Positions 32,426 to 40,526 of a stretch of DNA of 53,874 nucleotides are shown here, one piece after another. Under the pieces are notes generated by a model. That model did no database searches. It was not told the DNA's origin and saw only the letters and a program-made list of their open reading frames with translations. The stretch's first letter is position 1. Each line of letters begins with the position of its first letter. Position numbers and translations under genes: made by a program. Source of the DNA: Clostridiales bacterium (GTDB lineage: Bacteria; Bacillota; Clostridia; Christensenellales; CAG-138); the NCBI GenBank assembly GCA_918244965.1, contig CAKJYC010000062.1, forward strand, positions 1 to 53,874, read 5' to 3'.

Positions 32426-34594
32426 TTATTTGATCGTCTTCCACATGGTCAGGATGTTGCGGCCGTTGCTGCGGTCGTAGGAGAGTTTGTCCATGATCTG
32501 CTTGGTCATGAAGATGCCGAGGCCGCCGATCTCGCGGTCGTCGGCGGAGAGGGTGACGTCCGGATCGTCCTTGGCGAGCGGGTCGTACGGGCGGCCGCTG
32601 TCGATCAGCGTGATCTTGACGTCGGTTTCCTCCTTTTTCACGCGGACCGTCGCCGTGCCGGTATCGGGCGCGTAGGCGTAGTGCGCGATGTTGACGAACA
32701 CCTCCTCGATCGCAACGTCGATCTGCATCTGCAGCTTCTGCGGGCAGTTCATCTCGGTAAGGTGCGTATCGACGAACGCCTGCACGCGAGGGAGGTTGTC
32801 GAGGATCGCGTCAACGGTCAGCTCACTGCCGTCTTTGGTCGGCGTGCCGGTCTCGTCGACCGCGCCGCGATACTCCACGCACAGCATGGTGAGGTCGTCA
32901 AACTGCTCGGCATCCTGAACGAAATCGCCGATCGCCTTGCGCACGCCATGCAGCACGTTCTCCGGTGAAGCGTCTGCAACCGCGTTCAGCGCGTCCTGCA
33001 GCCGGTCGGAGCCGAACATTTCGCCGTTCGCGTCGGTCGCCTCGGTCACGCCGTCCGTGTACAGGAACAGCTTGGAGCCGGGCTCCATCAGGAACGAGTA
33101 TTCGCGGTACTTCGTGTTCGCCATGCCGCCGACGATGAAGCCGTGCTTATCCTTATACACCTCAAAGCTGCCGTCCGGCTTTCGGATGAACGGGTACTCA
33201 TGGCCCGCGTTCGCAGCGGTCACCACGCCGGTCACGATGTCAAGGATGCCGAACCAGACGGTGACGAACATTTGCTCGCGGTTGTTCTTGCAGATCTGGT
33301 CGTTGACCGACTGCAGGACCTCCTTCGGACTCTTGCCGCCCATTGCGTTGTTCTGGATCAGGATCTTCGAGATCATCATGAACAGCGCGGCGGGAACGCC
33401 CTTGCCGGACACGTCGGCGATCACGATGCCGAGGTGGTCTTCGTCGATCAGGAAGAAGTCGTAGAAGTCGCCGCCGACCTCCTTGGCAGGCTCCATCGCG
33501 GCAAAGACGTCGAACTCCGGCCGTCCCGGAAACGCGGGGAAGATGTTCGGCAGCATGTCGGCCTGAATGCGCGTCGCCAGCGAGAGCTCGGTGCCGAGAC
33601 GTTCCTTCTCGGCGGTCACGTGCGTGAGGTTGTGAATGTAATCGCCGAGGTCCTCCTCCATGGACTGCATGGTAAGGCAGAGATTCTCGATCTCGTCGCC
33701 GGTGCGGATGTTCAGCTTGCCGAAGTGCCGACTGTCGCGGTCGGCGTCATTCCGGTCACGCGTATACGCCTCCGCTGCTGCAGCAAGCGCGTTGATCGGC
33801 CGGACGACCGCGCGCTTCAGATGGAGCATGGAGAAGAAGATGGTCAGCGCGGTGATGATGAGAAGCAGCACGATGAACTGGATCAGAAACAGGTTGCTGA
33901 TCCGCGCGACGTCCGACATGTCGGTATCATAAAAGATGTAAACGGGATATCCGCCGACGTCCGTGAGCTTTTCGCCCGCTGTACAGCGATACCCGTACTG
34001 CTGCATGTCCATCGTGACCGACGGCATGGACGGCGTTTCGTACAATCTGTCAAGCAGCGTGATCTTCGCGCCGTTCAGGAACGCGTCAAAATACGGCTTC
34101 TCAATGAAATCCCAGTGTCCGGGCGGGCAGACGGTGCTCTTCGGATCGGCGTCTGCAATGAACACCATGCGCTGCGTTTCTGGATCGAGAAACGCCGTGT
34201 ACGCCGCGATCGCGCCGTTTGTTTCCTGCAGCGTGCGAAGCTCCTGCCGCAGCGCCTGCATGGAATCCGTTTCGGCCGCGGCGAAGCGCGCAAGGTAGGC
34301 CCCGTCGTTCTGCGCGCGCTGTTCCGGCGTCATGGCGGCGTAAACGGAAACGACCGCCTCGGCCTCACGCCGCACCTCATCGCGGTCGATGTACAAGGCC
34401 GCGGTCTTTGCCAGCTGATAGGTCCTGATGCGATATTCGCGGCTGACGGCTGCCCGGAACAGGAAGAATCCGAACAGGACCGCACAAACGCCGAGCGCTA
34501 TTGCGATGAGAAAGATCGCGCGGAACGCTTTCCCGCGCAGGGAATGATGATTGCGCTCGAACGCGTTCATCTCTCGAACATTTTTTGTCGGCAT
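32426..34594 (-). CDS. Membrane SpoIIE-type PP2C phosphatase with HAMP and C-terminal anti-sigma-like ATPase
   Basis: A 722-residue protein. A membrane segment lies near residues 24-50, an extracellular sensor domain spans about 51-225 and a second membrane segment about 228-254. Then come a HAMP region, a coiled linker and the SpoIIE phosphatase domain (about 345-565: FPGRPEFDVFAAMEPAKEVG, DFYDF, VIADVSGKGVPAALFM). An RsbW-like ATPase (about 590-722) has EEVFVNIAHYAY as N box and GGLGIFMTKQIMD as G box. Such proteins sense an external signal and dephosphorylate a STAS anti-sigma antagonist; the kinase-like domain may do the reverse. A GGAAGGAGGAG ribosome site precedes ATG 34594. A STAS gene lies just upstream. 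Confidence 0.93.
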   Translation of the reverse strand: MPTKNVREMNAFERNHHSLRGKAFRAIFLIAIALGVCAVLFGFFLFRAAVSREYRIRTYQLAKTAALYIDRDEVRREAEAVVSVYAAMTPEQRAQNDGAYLARFAAAETDSMQALRQELRTLQETNGAIAAYTAFLDPETQRMVFIADADPKSTVCPPGHWDFIEKPYFDAFLNGAKITLLDRLYETPSMPSVTMDMQQYGYRCTAGEKLTDVGGYPVYIFYDTDMSDVARISNLFLIQFIVLLLIITALTIFFSMLHLKRAVVRPINALAAAAEAYTRDRNDADRDSRHFGKLNIRTGDEIENLCLTMQSMEEDLGDYIHNLTHVTAEKERLGTELSLATRIQADMLPNIFPAFPGRPEFDVFAAMEPAKEVGGDFYDFFLIDEDHLGIVIADVSGKGVPAALFMMISKILIQNNAMGGKSPKEVLQSVNDQICKNNREQMFVTVWFGILDIVTGVVTAANAGHEYPFIRKPDGSFEVYKDKHGFIVGGMANTKYREYSFLMEPGSKLFLYTDGVTEATDANGEMFGSDRLQDALNAVADASPENVLHGVRKAIGDFVQDAEQFDDLTMLCVEYRGAVDETGTPTKDGSELTVDAILDNLPRVQAFVDTHLTEMNCPQKLQMQIDVAIEEVFVNIAHYAYAPDTGTATVRVKKEETDVKITLIDSGRPYDPLAKDDPDVTLSADDREIGGLGIFMTKQIMDKLSYDRSNGRNILTMWKTIK

Positions 34595-34634
34595 AGATTG
34601 CTCCTCCTTCCGGAGAATGTGAGAACGTAACGCA

Positions 34635-34659
34635 AAAACGTGCTGTTATAGCACGTTTT
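34635..34659. terminator. Terminator-like hairpin between STAS and SpoIIE genes
   Basis: A 10-bp stem AAAACGTGCT/AGCACGTTTT with loop GTTAT. On the minus strand it reads into a T run, so it could end or attenuate transcription from the STAS gene before the phosphatase gene. The symmetric A/T ends make it look bidirectional. Confidence 0.75.
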
Positions 34660-34675
34660 CGGTCAAAGAACAGCG

Positions 34676-34972
34676 TTATTCGATCGTCAGAAAATCGGTG
34701 AAGCCGGTCACCTCAAAGATCTCCATGATCGTTTCGTTGACATGGATGACCTTCATGGAGCCCTGCTGATTCATGCGCTTCTGTGCGCCGAGCAGCACGC
34801 GAAGACCTGCGGAGGAGATGTAGTCGAGCCGTTCAAAATCGAACACAAGCTGTTCCACACCGGCAAGCGAATTGTTGAGATCGGCTTCCAGCTCCGGCGC
34901 GGTGGTGGTGTCCAGGCGCCCTTCCAATGCGAGCACCAGCTCATTGTTGTTTTTCGTCTTGTTGATCGTCAT
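34676..34972 (-). CDS. STAS-domain anti-sigma factor antagonist
   Basis: A 98-residue single STAS domain of the SpoIIAA/RsbV type. The phosphorylatable serine is in LDYISSAGLRVLL, and LEGRLDTTTAPELE is the usual opening. In partner switching the unphosphorylated form binds an anti-sigma kinase and frees its target. The phosphatase downstream and the ATPase-like protein upstream are its likely partners. GAAGGAAG lies before the ATG. No sigma factor gene is adjacent, so the output is unknown. Confidence 0.93.
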   Translation of the reverse strand: MTINKTKNNNELVLALEGRLDTTTAPELEADLNNSLAGVEQLVFDFERLDYISSAGLRVLLGAQKRMNQQGSMKVIHVNETIMEIFEVTGFTDFLTIE

Positions 34973-35026
34973 GTTTGTTTCTTCCTTTTCTGAATGGATT
35001 TCGGTTCGATAGGGTGCTTCGTGCGT

Positions 35027-35650
35027 TTACTGCTGCGGGAATCGTTTTTCGATCACCGTTTCGGCGACGTCGCCGCGGATAAAAACCTTGACTTCGTCGG
35101 CGAGCTTTGCGACGATGGACTTTTCCAGCTCGTCCCAGTCCTCGCTTTCCTTCTTGCCCTGGGCTTCCAGAGACTGCCTGTACGTGTCCAGCGACCAACC
35201 GGCCATGACCGTGTGCAGACCGATGCCCATCGCGGTATCGAATCCGCCGGGATCGGTGTAGATGTATCCGCTGTCGTAGGGCGAGGGGGCCGGCACGCCG
35301 GGCTCGCTCATTCCCACGATCACATCCCAGAGCTTTCCCATGAAGCCGCGCTTTGCCGCGTTCTTGCCGGAGGTGGACGCTTTGAGAAGCGCCTCGCGGA
35401 CGTCGGGACTCATCTGCGTCTTTGTCGACAGATGCAGCGAGAAGAGATCGCCCTCCGCTTCGACCCAGAACTGCGCCTCCGTATGTCCGACGATCGAGCG
35501 GATCATACCGGTCAGCTCCTCCGCCAGAAGACACAGCCGGAGCGTCTGCTTGTGCGAAAGCTGCTTATAGGCGGCAGTTCGCTCCGTCTCGTTCAGCGCC
35601 TCGGCAATGCCGGCGCCGGTGCTTGTGATGGTAATGGTGTCCGATACCAT
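35027..35650 (-). CDS. Possible degenerate anti-sigma-like ATPase
   Basis: A 207-residue protein that I do not firmly recognise. The segment LRLCLLAEELTGMIRSIVG resembles the N box of RsbW/HATPase proteins, but the catalytic Asn is replaced (EELTGM). No clear G box (GxGxG) follows. The middle is Gly/Pro-rich with VPAPSPYDSGYIY, and the C-terminus is acidic and helical. It is first in a minus-strand group with the STAS and SpoIIE genes, so it may be a binding partner that has lost kinase activity. AAGGAGGA precedes the ATG at 35650. Confidence 0.55.
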   Translation of the reverse strand: MVSDTITITSTGAGIAEALNETERTAAYKQLSHKQTLRLCLLAEELTGMIRSIVGHTEAQFWVEAEGDLFSLHLSTKTQMSPDVREALLKASTSGKNAAKRGFMGKLWDVIVGMSEPGVPAPSPYDSGYIYTDPGGFDTAMGIGLHTVMAGWSLDTYRQSLEAQGKKESEDWDELEKSIVAKLADEVKVFIRGDVAETVIEKRFPQQ

Positions 35651-35693
35651 GTAAATCCTCCTTACAAACGATTATCAATCGTCTTTCTTTTCA

Positions 35694-35722
35694 ATTATAT
35701 AGGAACCCCGCACCGAATTCAA
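35694..35722 (-). promoter_or_regulatory. Promoter of the partner-switching genes
   Basis: On the minus strand TTGAAT (35722-35717), a 17-base spacer and TATAAT (35699-35694). The start codon of the 207-residue gene lies about 44 bases downstream of the -10. Confidence 0.7.
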
Positions 35723-35795
35723 TAGATTCCGGACAACTTTTTTTGAAAAGATACGACCGTTCGAGGGGAAATGCCGACCGCTTGAAACAAGACTC

Positions 35796-35824
35796 TTGCA
35801 TGTGCGGAAAAGGTATTATATAAT
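35796..35824 (+). promoter_or_regulatory. Promoter of the GAF-ABC operon
   Basis: TTGCAT (35796-35801), a 17-base spacer and TATAAT (35819-35824), about 60 bases before the ATG at 35886. It is divergent from the partner-switching promoter. Confidence 0.75.
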
Positions 35825-35885
35825 CTATAATCAGAAGAATATGCTCTGCATCCGGAAAATGCGGAGCCGAAGAGGAGGAACGGGC

Positions 35886-37109
35886 ATGGCGGAGACCGAT
35901 AAAAAACTTGCGAAGGCGACATGGCGGATCATGGAACAGCTTCTGGAGGTGGAGAACCTCGATGAAGCGCTGTCCGGCAGTCTGGAGATCATCGTACAGA
36001 CGCTGGACTGTGAGGCGGGCGCGGTCTGGATCCTCGATCCGGAGACTGACCGGCTGTCTCCGTTGACCCATATCGGGCCGATCGACCTGTCGGGAATCAC
36101 CGTCGAGAACGGCGTCGGCATCGAGGGCGTTGTGACGCAGAGCGGCAGATCCGTGATGATCGCGGATACGCTGAAGGATCCGCGCTACGAAGGCAGCATT
36201 TTCGACGATCAGGGCGTCCCGGTCAAAACGCTGCTTTGTGTGCCGCTGAACAACCTGCACGAGACCATCGGCTGCGTCATCGCGGTGAACAAGGCGGACG
36301 GCACGCTGTTTGAAGACGACGAGCTGCGCCTGTGCGAGCGCATGGCGTCGCTTGCCGCGATCACGATCGACGAGAAGGGGCTTTCGCTTCCCGCGCAGGA
36401 GGAGAAGCGCGTGATGATTTCCCTGAAGGATATCATCAAGGAATTTCCGTCCGGTGAAAGCACGATCCGCGTGCTCAAGGGCATCAATCTGGATATCTAC
36501 GAGAACGAGTTTGTCGTCGTGCTCGGCGAGTCCGGCTGCGGCAAATCCACGATGATGAACATCATCGGCGGTATGGATTTCGCGACATCCGGGCAGCTGA
36601 TCATCGAGGGCAAGGACTTTTCGCATCCGACGGACGACGAGCTGACGCGCTACCGCCGCGAGTACGTCGGCTTCATCTTCCAGTCGTACAACCTCATGCC
36701 GAACCTGACGGCGCTCGAAAACGTGCAGTTCATCGCGGAGATCGCGAAGGATCCGATCAAAGCGGAGGACGCGCTGAAGAAGGTCGGGCTTCTGGAGCGC
36801 GCGAACAACTATCCGGCGCAGATGTCCGGCGGTCAGCAGCAGCGCGTTTCGATCGCGCGTGCGCTCGTCAAGAATCCGAAGATCATCTTTGCCGACGAGC
36901 CGACCGCCGCGCTCGATTTCCAGACCGGGCAGGAGGTCCTGGTGGTCATTGAGGATATCGTGAAGAACCAGGGAACGACCGTCGTTATGATCACGCACAA
37001 CGCGGAGATCGCCAAGATGGCGAACCGCGTCGTCAAGCTGCGCGCCGGCAAGATTGCAAGCATCAAGCGCAACGCGCATCCGCTGCCCGCCGCAGAGATC
37101 ATTTGGTGA
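35886..37109 (+). CDS. GAF domain fused to an ABC transporter ATPase (MacB/LolD type)
   Basis: A 407-residue fusion. Residues 1 to about 165 form a GAF domain (LDCEAGAVWILDPETDRLSP, GVGIEGVV, VPLNNLHETIGCVIAVNK). Residues about 175-407 form an ABC ATPase: Walker A GESGCGKST at 214-222, Q-loop FIFQSYNLMPNLTALENV, signature MSGGQ at 313-317, Walker B IIFADEPTAALD and H-loop His in VVMITHN. The sequence class matches ATPases that work with FtsX/MacB permeases, and such a permease follows. The GAF domain suggests that transport is gated by a small ligand or redox signal; this is inference. ATG 35886 has GAGGAGG upstream, while the open frame runs back to 35796. Confidence 0.9.
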   Translation: MAETDKKLAKATWRIMEQLLEVENLDEALSGSLEIIVQTLDCEAGAVWILDPETDRLSPLTHIGPIDLSGITVENGVGIEGVVTQSGRSVMIADTLKDPRYEGSIFDDQGVPVKTLLCVPLNNLHETIGCVIAVNKADGTLFEDDELRLCERMASLAAITIDEKGLSLPAQEEKRVMISLKDIIKEFPSGESTIRVLKGINLDIYENEFVVVLGESGCGKSTMMNIIGGMDFATSGQLIIEGKDFSHPTDDELTRYRREYVGFIFQSYNLMPNLTALENVQFIAEIAKDPIKAEDALKKVGLLERANNYPAQMSGGQQQRVSIARALVKNPKIIFADEPTAALDFQTGQEVLVVIEDIVKNQGTTVVMITHNAEIAKMANRVVKLRAGKIASIKRNAHPLPAAEIIW

Positions 37110-37114
37110 CGCCT

Positions 37115-40100
37115 ATGAAACGAACACAGCGAAAGGACGCCGTGCGCAACATCACCCGGCAGAAGGTGTCCTATATCTCCATCGTCATCATCGCCATGAT
37201 GGCCGTCACGGCATATCTCGGCATCAGCTATGCCTCGGCGGGCCTGTATGCCCATGCGGCACGCTTTTATGATCGCCTGCATTTTCGTGATGCGGAGGTC
37301 GTATCCACACAGCTTTTGAGCGCGGACGACCTTGCCGAGCTTCGTGCGACCGAGGGCGTCGCGGACGTCGAGGGAGTCTATACCGTGAACAGCAGGCTCG
37401 TGCACGGATCGGACCGGAAGAACGTTTCGGTCGTGTCGCTGACCGAGCGCATCAATACCGTCGACGTGAAGGAGGGGCGGCTCCCTGAACACACGAACGA
37501 GTGCGTGCTGGAGCAGGAGTTGGCTGCAGGGCTGAAGATTGCGGTAGGCGACCGCATCCGCATCTGCGGCTCGGACGAAACGCCGCCCGAATACCTGCAG
37601 GTCGGGGACTTTACCGTTGTCGGCATCGTGCTGCATCCGGATCTGTACGGCATGCCGGTTGCACAGATCGGCGATCGCTACGTGCTGGTCCCAAAGGACG
37701 CGTTCGACCGGGACGCGCTGGAAGGCTGCTATATGAAGGCGGAGGTCCTGTATGAAAAGGCGGACGGGATTTCCGTATACGACGACGGCTACCTGAAGGA
37801 CGCAAAGGTCGTCACGGATCGCCTGAACGAAAAGAAGGATGCGCGCGCCGCGCTGCGCAGCGCAGAGGTCCGAAAGATTCTCGCGGATAAGATCGAGGAC
37901 GGACAGAGGACGCTTGACGACGGCAAGGCGGAGCTTGTCGACGCGCGCAAAACGCTGGACGAAAAGACGCAGGAGCTCCTTGACGGCGAACAGAAGCTGA
38001 AGGACGGCGAGGTACAGCTTCGGGACGCGGAGGAAAAGCTCGCGGACGGCAAAAAGCAGCTGGAGGACGGCGAGAAGGAGCTTACCGAAAACCGGCAGAA
38101 GCTGGACGACGCCAAGGCGCAGCTGGACGAGGCGCGCGCCGAACTGGACGACGCCAAGGCGCAGCTTGCGGACGCCCGACAGCAGCTCATCGACGGCTAT
38201 GCCAAGATCGAACGGGTCAAAACACAGGTCCGCAACGGGATCAAGGACGCCGTTGCCGCCGCACTCGGACAGGAATTCTGCGATTCGATCGAGTGGGCGT
38301 CGCCGTCGAGCGTGGATCCGGACAAGGAGAACGCCTCGGCGTCGCGCTTCCGCATCACAAAGAACCTGACGGTTACCATCGAATCGCTTGACAGCGTGGT
38401 GAAAAAGACCGTGACGCAGATCCTGAAGGGGACCGAATACGAATCCCGGACGGATGAGATCATCGGGAAGATCCTTGCGGATGCGCGCTATCAGGAAATC
38501 AAGAAGCCCTATGCGCGGCTGACGTCGGGGATCCGGCAATGGAACAGCGCGCACAAGCAGTATATCGAGGCCCTGCACAAGTATCAGGACGGCGAAGCGC
38601 AGTATCAGGAGGGGCTGGAGCAGTACAACGAGGGCGAGCGCCTGTATGCGGAGGGACTGGAGACCTATCAGAAGGGGCTTGCCGAATACGAGGAAAAACG
38701 GAAGGAGTTCGAGGACGCCAGGCAGCAGCTTGCGGACGGCAGAGCACAGCTGGAGGAGGGCAGGAAGCTGCTTTCAGACGGCGAAGCCGAATATGCCGAA
38801 GCGGTCCTCAAATATGAGGACGGCGTCCGGAAGCTGGATGCCGCGCGCGAGCGGCTGAGCAAGCTGGACGACTGCCGCTGGGTCGTACTGGACGTCAGCG
38901 GAAACGTCGGCTATTACCACGCACAGACCTCGGCGCGCAACATCTCGCGCATCGGCATGACGTTCTCGCTGCTGTTCGTGCTGGTCGGCGCACTGGTCAT
39001 CTACGCCACGGTCGGCCGCATGGTCGAGGAGCAGCGGAAAACGGTCGGCACCACGAAGGCGCTCGGCTTCTTCAACCGCGAGATCCTGTTGAAATACCTG
39101 ACCTTCGGACTCAGCGCAACGCTGATCGGCGTCGTACTCGGTATCGCGCTCGGCTATTTCGTCATTGAAAAGATCGTGCTGGTCGCGCACCAGACGTTCT
39201 ATGTGGACGGCACCATGCCGAGAGCGTTCCAGCCGGTTCCGACGGCGATCGTCGCGGTGCTTGCGGCGGTGCTGTCCGCCGTATCGGTATGGACGGCGTG
39301 CGCGTCGCTGGTGCGTTCGCCCGCGCGCGAGCTGATGCAGGAGCGCGTGCCCAAGGCGCAGAAGAAGACAAAGAAGCGCACAAAGAGCCGTCTTTCACTC
39401 TATTCGCGGCTCATTCTGCGCAACGTCCGCTCGGATAAGAAGCGCGTGATCGTCACCGTCGTCAGCATCGCGGGCTGCTGCACGCTGCTGCTGATCGGCT
39501 TTACGCTGTACTACGGCATCACGACGGCGATCTCGCGGCAGTTCGGCGACATCACGCGGTATGAGCAGACGATCCGGTTCGATCCGGACGTCGAAACGGC
39601 GAAGGACGAGATTACGGGCATTCTTGACGCGGAGGGCTTGTCCGCCGCCCAGGTCCGGATGGAGAACCTGATGGCCGAGGGCAACGGCGAAACATCTCCG
39701 TATCTGGTGATCGCCGCAAAGCCGGACGCGATCGGCCGCTATTTCACCCTGCGGGACGCCGAGACCGGCGAACCGTTCGTTCCGGCGGGAGAGGGGATCT
39801 ACATCCATAAGCGCATGAGCGAAACGAAGGGCCTGAAGACCGGGGACGCCGTCACGCTGTACGACGCGAAGATGAACCCGCATGCGGTCCGGGTCGCCGG
39901 CGTATTCAACAACTACTTCGGCACGTACGCGTTCCTGTCGGAAGAGGGGTATGCGGCGGCCTTCGGAGACGCACCCACAGCCAATGCGCTCTGGATCGCC
40001 GGATGTCCGGACCCGGAGGCGCTGAAGGAGAAGCTGTCTCCGATCGCAGGCTACGATGGGACGGAGGATCTGTCCGAGCAGCGCAAGAGCGCGGACCAGA

Positions 40101-40498
40101 TCGGCTCCATCCTGACGCTGGTGACCGGCGTGCTGATCCTTTGCGCGGGCATGATGGCATACTTTATCCTGCTGAATCTGACGGGCATGTACCTGATGCA
40201 GAAGCAGCGCGAGCTGACGGTCATGCGCATCAACGGCTTCACGACCAAGGAGGTCATCCGTTACGTTTCGCGCGAGACGGTGTTCACGACCGCGCTCGGC
40301 ATCGTGTTCGGGCTCGGGCTCGGCGCGCTGATGGGCTGGCTGATCCTCCGCTTCCTCGAACAGGATCATGTGCAGTTTGTCCGGACGGTCACGCCGGTCG
40401 GCATGCTGCTGGCGGCGGGGATCACCGTGCTGTTCACCGCCTGCATCAACGCGATCGCACTGCGGAAGGTGCGGAACCTGAAGCTCACAGACCTTTGA
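37115..40498 (+). CDS. FtsX-type ABC permease with long extracellular coiled coil
   Basis: A 1127-residue permease. A membrane segment lies near residues 20-45 and a MacB-like periplasmic domain follows. A long coiled coil (about 265-610) with repeating DGKxEL/DAxxxL units comes next, the pattern also seen in YhgE/Pip-like proteins. Then come two FtsX blocks of three to four helices each (ISRIGMTFSLLFVLVGALVI; FGLGLGALMGWLILRFL). Paired with the GAF-ABC ATPase just upstream, it should be a mechanotransmitting or exporting complex rather than an importer. The length is well above a typical 400-800 residue MacB-class permease because of the coiled coil. I use ATG 37115; GTG 37106 overlapping the previous stop is possible. 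Confidence 0.9.
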   Translation: MKRTQRKDAVRNITRQKVSYISIVIIAMMAVTAYLGISYASAGLYAHAARFYDRLHFRDAEVVSTQLLSADDLAELRATEGVADVEGVYTVNSRLVHGSDRKNVSVVSLTERINTVDVKEGRLPEHTNECVLEQELAAGLKIAVGDRIRICGSDETPPEYLQVGDFTVVGIVLHPDLYGMPVAQIGDRYVLVPKDAFDRDALEGCYMKAEVLYEKADGISVYDDGYLKDAKVVTDRLNEKKDARAALRSAEVRKILADKIEDGQRTLDDGKAELVDARKTLDEKTQELLDGEQKLKDGEVQLRDAEEKLADGKKQLEDGEKELTENRQKLDDAKAQLDEARAELDDAKAQLADARQQLIDGYAKIERVKTQVRNGIKDAVAAALGQEFCDSIEWASPSSVDPDKENASASRFRITKNLTVTIESLDSVVKKTVTQILKGTEYESRTDEIIGKILADARYQEIKKPYARLTSGIRQWNSAHKQYIEALHKYQDGEAQYQEGLEQYNEGERLYAEGLETYQKGLAEYEEKRKEFEDARQQLADGRAQLEEGRKLLSDGEAEYAEAVLKYEDGVRKLDAARERLSKLDDCRWVVLDVSGNVGYYHAQTSARNISRIGMTFSLLFVLVGALVIYATVGRMVEEQRKTVGTTKALGFFNREILLKYLTFGLSATLIGVVLGIALGYFVIEKIVLVAHQTFYVDGTMPRAFQPVPTAIVAVLAAVLSAVSVWTACASLVRSPARELMQERVPKAQKKTKKRTKSRLSLYSRLILRNVRSDKKRVIVTVVSIAGCCTLLLIGFTLYYGITTAISRQFGDITRYEQTIRFDPDVETAKDEITGILDAEGLSAAQVRMENLMAEGNGETSPYLVIAAKPDAIGRYFTLRDAETGEPFVPAGEGIYIHKRMSETKGLKTGDAVTLYDAKMNPHAVRVAGVFNNYFGTYAFLSEEGYAAAFGDAPTANALWIAGCPDPEALKEKLSPIAGYDGTEDLSEQRKSADQIGSILTLVTGVLILCAGMMAYFILLNLTGMYLMQKQRELTVMRINGFTTKEVIRYVSRETVFTTALGIVFGLGLGALMGWLILRFLEQDHVQFVRTVTPVGMLLAAGITVLFTACINAIALRKVRNLKLTDL

Positions 40499-40526
40499 TT
40501 GCAAACGAAATGAAGGAGAAACGGAA

